Shown here one piece after another: positions 62,839 through 64,000 of a stretch of 64,000 bases of DNA. The DNA comes from CALKZN01 sp050633785 (lineage in GTDB: Bacteria > Pseudomonadota > Gammaproteobacteria > Arenicellales > Arenicellaceae). Location: positions 8,033 to 72,032 of the forward strand of contig JBOEHE010000006.1 in assembly GCA_050633785.1 (NCBI GenBank). The letters are read 5' to 3'. The notes under the pieces were generated by a model. The model ran no database searches. It had not been told where the DNA came from and worked only from the letters and a program-made list of their open reading frames with translations. The translations under genes and the position numbers were made by a program. Each line of letters starts with the position of its first letter. Within the stretch, counting starts at the first letter, position 1.

Positions 62839-63640
62839 CGTACACCACGCGAAAATGCCGAAAATCATGGCAGTCACAAACCAAAAGGGCGGCGTGGGAA
62901 AAACAACGACGGCCATTAATCTGGGCGCCGCGTTGGCGGAGTTGGGACGTAAAGTTCTCATCGTTGATCTGGATCCACAAGGAAATGCGTCTACTGGACT
63001 GCGCATTGAAGCGAATGATCGCGCAAAATCGACGTATGACCTGTTGTTGGAAGAAATGCCGGTCTCAGAGGTCATCCGACCAACTGGGATTGCGCGCCTG
63101 TATATCGCGCCCGCAACGACAGACCTCTCATCGGCCGATATTGAGCTTGTGGCAAATGAAAAACGGAGCCACCTCTTGCACGACGCGCTCCGCAGTGTGG
63201 ACACACAGGGCCTCGGTTTGGATTATGTTCTTATCGATAGCCCGCCGTCCCTCAATTTGTTGACAGTGAATGCGCTTGTGGCCTCTCATTCCGTCCTAAT
63301 TCCGCTCCAGAGCGAGTTTTTCGCGCTGGAAGGGCTGTCTCAACTGATGTTAACAATTAGGGAAATCCGTGAAGCCGCAAATCGCCAACTCAGGATAGAA
63401 GGCATTGTTCTAACAATGCATGATTTGCGGAACAATTTGTCGCGGCAAGTCGAAGAAGATGCGCGCGGCACATTGGGCAACCTTGTGTTCAAAACGATGA
63501 TCCCCAGAAATGTACGTGTGAGCGAATCGCCTTCGTTTGCGATGCCTGTGACCTCCTATGACCCAATGTCCAAAGGGGCCTTGGCATATGTGGCGTTGGC
63601 GAAAGAGTTAGATGAGAAAAGCCAAAGGAGTTCAGAATGA
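62831..63640 (+). CDS. parA: Chromosome partitioning ATPase ParA (alphaproteobacterial)
   Basis: Walker-type ATPase that moves ParB-parS complexes. 269 residues from GTG 62831, which has GGAGAG 7 nt upstream. The deviant Walker A is KGGVGKTT, followed by VDLDPQGNAST and YVLIDSPPSLN (Walker B). It overlaps the end of rsmG and ends overlapping parB (ATGA). The short N-terminus without a DNA-binding domain is the chromosomal (Soj) type. Confidence 0.94.
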   Translation: MPDVHHAKMPKIMAVTNQKGGVGKTTTAINLGAALAELGRKVLIVDLDPQGNASTGLRIEANDRAKSTYDLLLEEMPVSEVIRPTGIARLYIAPATTDLSSADIELVANEKRSHLLHDALRSVDTQGLGLDYVLIDSPPSLNLLTVNALVASHSVLIPLQSEFFALEGLSQLMLTIREIREAANRQLRIEGIVLTMHDLRNNLSRQVEEDARGTLGNLVFKTMIPRNVRVSESPSFAMPVTSYDPMSKGALAYVALAKELDEKSQRSSE

Positions 63641-64000
63641 CAAATCAAAAACCAAATAGAGGCCTTGGCCGCGGTCTGTCAGCACTCATGGCTGATGTGT
63701 CGCCTGAACCAAAGGAAACACAAAGCGATTCATCTTCGACTCGTCGTCCCGAATTGATCGTTTCCGTAGAAAAAATTCATCCAAACCCAGAACAGCCACG
63801 GCGGCGGTTTACACGGGATCAACTGGCGGACTTGGCGGCGTCAATCAAAGAAAAGGGCATTATTCAGCCTCTTATCTTGCGTCCAGACCCTGAGAAGCAG
63901 GGCGAGTATCAGATTGTAGCGGGTGAAAGACGTTGGCGCGCGGCACAACTGGCGCAACTTCACGAGGTGCCTGCTGTTGTTCGTGATTACGACGATACAG
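63637..64000 (+). CDS. parB: Chromosome partitioning protein ParB, N-terminal part (cut by window end)
   Basis: CTP-dependent clamp that loads at parS. About 121 residues are visible from ATG 63637: the basic leader RGLGRGLSALM (ParA-stimulating region), IHPNPEQPRRRF (box I), EKGIIQPLI, and GERRWRAAQLA (box II, CTP/DNA gate). The helix-turn-helix and dimer domains lie beyond the window. The two parS sites just upstream are its expected targets. Confidence 0.93.
   Translation, partial: MTNQKPNRGLGRGLSALMADVSPEPKETQSDSSSTRRPELIVSVEKIHPNPEQPRRRFTRDQLADLAASIKEKGIIQPLILRPDPEKQGEYQIVAGERRWRAAQLAQLHEVPAVVRDYDDT

Noticed and set aside
1..64000. tRNA, rRNA or riboswitch genes
   Set aside because: I looked through the larger intergenic regions and recognised no cloverleaf, rRNA or known riboswitch sequence; a covariance-model search could still find small RNAs.

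Overview
The window joins two different bacteria. Positions 1 to about 58,350 read as one gammaproteobacterial chromosome segment of moderate to low G+C. The support is the gene order rsmB-fmt-def / LysM-dprA-smg-topA, then mrcA / pilMNOPQ-aroK, gltBD-hemE, an LPS-core cluster, and rhlB / trxA-rho. I cannot name the genus; a marine Thiotrichales/Methylophaga-like organism would fit, but that is a guess. From about 58,350 to the end, the sequence is alphaproteobacterial (Rhodobacterales type): the 3' part of rho, then mnmE-mnmG-rsmG-parA-parB with two perfect parS sites. The change falls inside the rho open frame. Runs of N at 54,272 and 61,391 show that this is a gapped draft assembly, so a chimeric join at the conserved rho gene is the most likely explanation.

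Layout. 1-7.9 kb: translation start and protein maturation genes (rsmB, fmt, def on the minus strand), then a LysM protein, dprA, smg and topA on the plus strand. 7.9-15.8 kb: penicillin-binding protein 1A, divergent from the type IV pilus operon pilMNOPQ, which has a clear sigma70-type promoter. 15.9-23.8 kb: aroK, both glutamate synthase subunits, and hemE. 23.8-28.2 kb: a small dual-specificity phosphatase, an ABC-2 exporter pair, a cation diffusion facilitator divergent from its MerR-type regulator (with a textbook 19-bp-spacer operator), and a LysE-type exporter.

28.5-34.5 kb: an apparent operon of a membrane-anchored FMN glutamate-synthase-like protein, an AlsS-type ThDP enzyme, an aldehyde dehydrogenase and a CPA1 antiporter. 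34.7-40.2 kb: a zinc-starvation island of zur, hisI, folE2, a small His-rich secreted protein, a His-rich outer-membrane beta-barrel protein, and a ZnuA/ZnuB pair without a ZnuC ATPase; a perfect palindrome covers the zur promoter. 40.3-42.2 kb: a cupin divergent from a MocR regulator, with direct-repeat operators. 42.3-45.0 kb: an Uup-type ABC-F ATPase and glyoxalase II.

45.0-52.5 kb: LPS core assembly (waaF, waaC, galE, a WaaG-WaaP fusion, a second LPS-type kinase, a GT39-like membrane protein). 52.7-57.5 kb: pgi, a patatin phospholipase, an RhlB-like helicase carrying a 9-bp tandem repeat, and trxA.

The strongest points for a second look are the rho chimera, the parS sites embedded in the mnmG and rsmG coding starts, the zinc-starvation island, the WaaG-WaaP fusion, the four-gene ALS/GOGAT-like operon, and a palindrome-bounded gap at 54.25 kb that probably hides a lost repeat.
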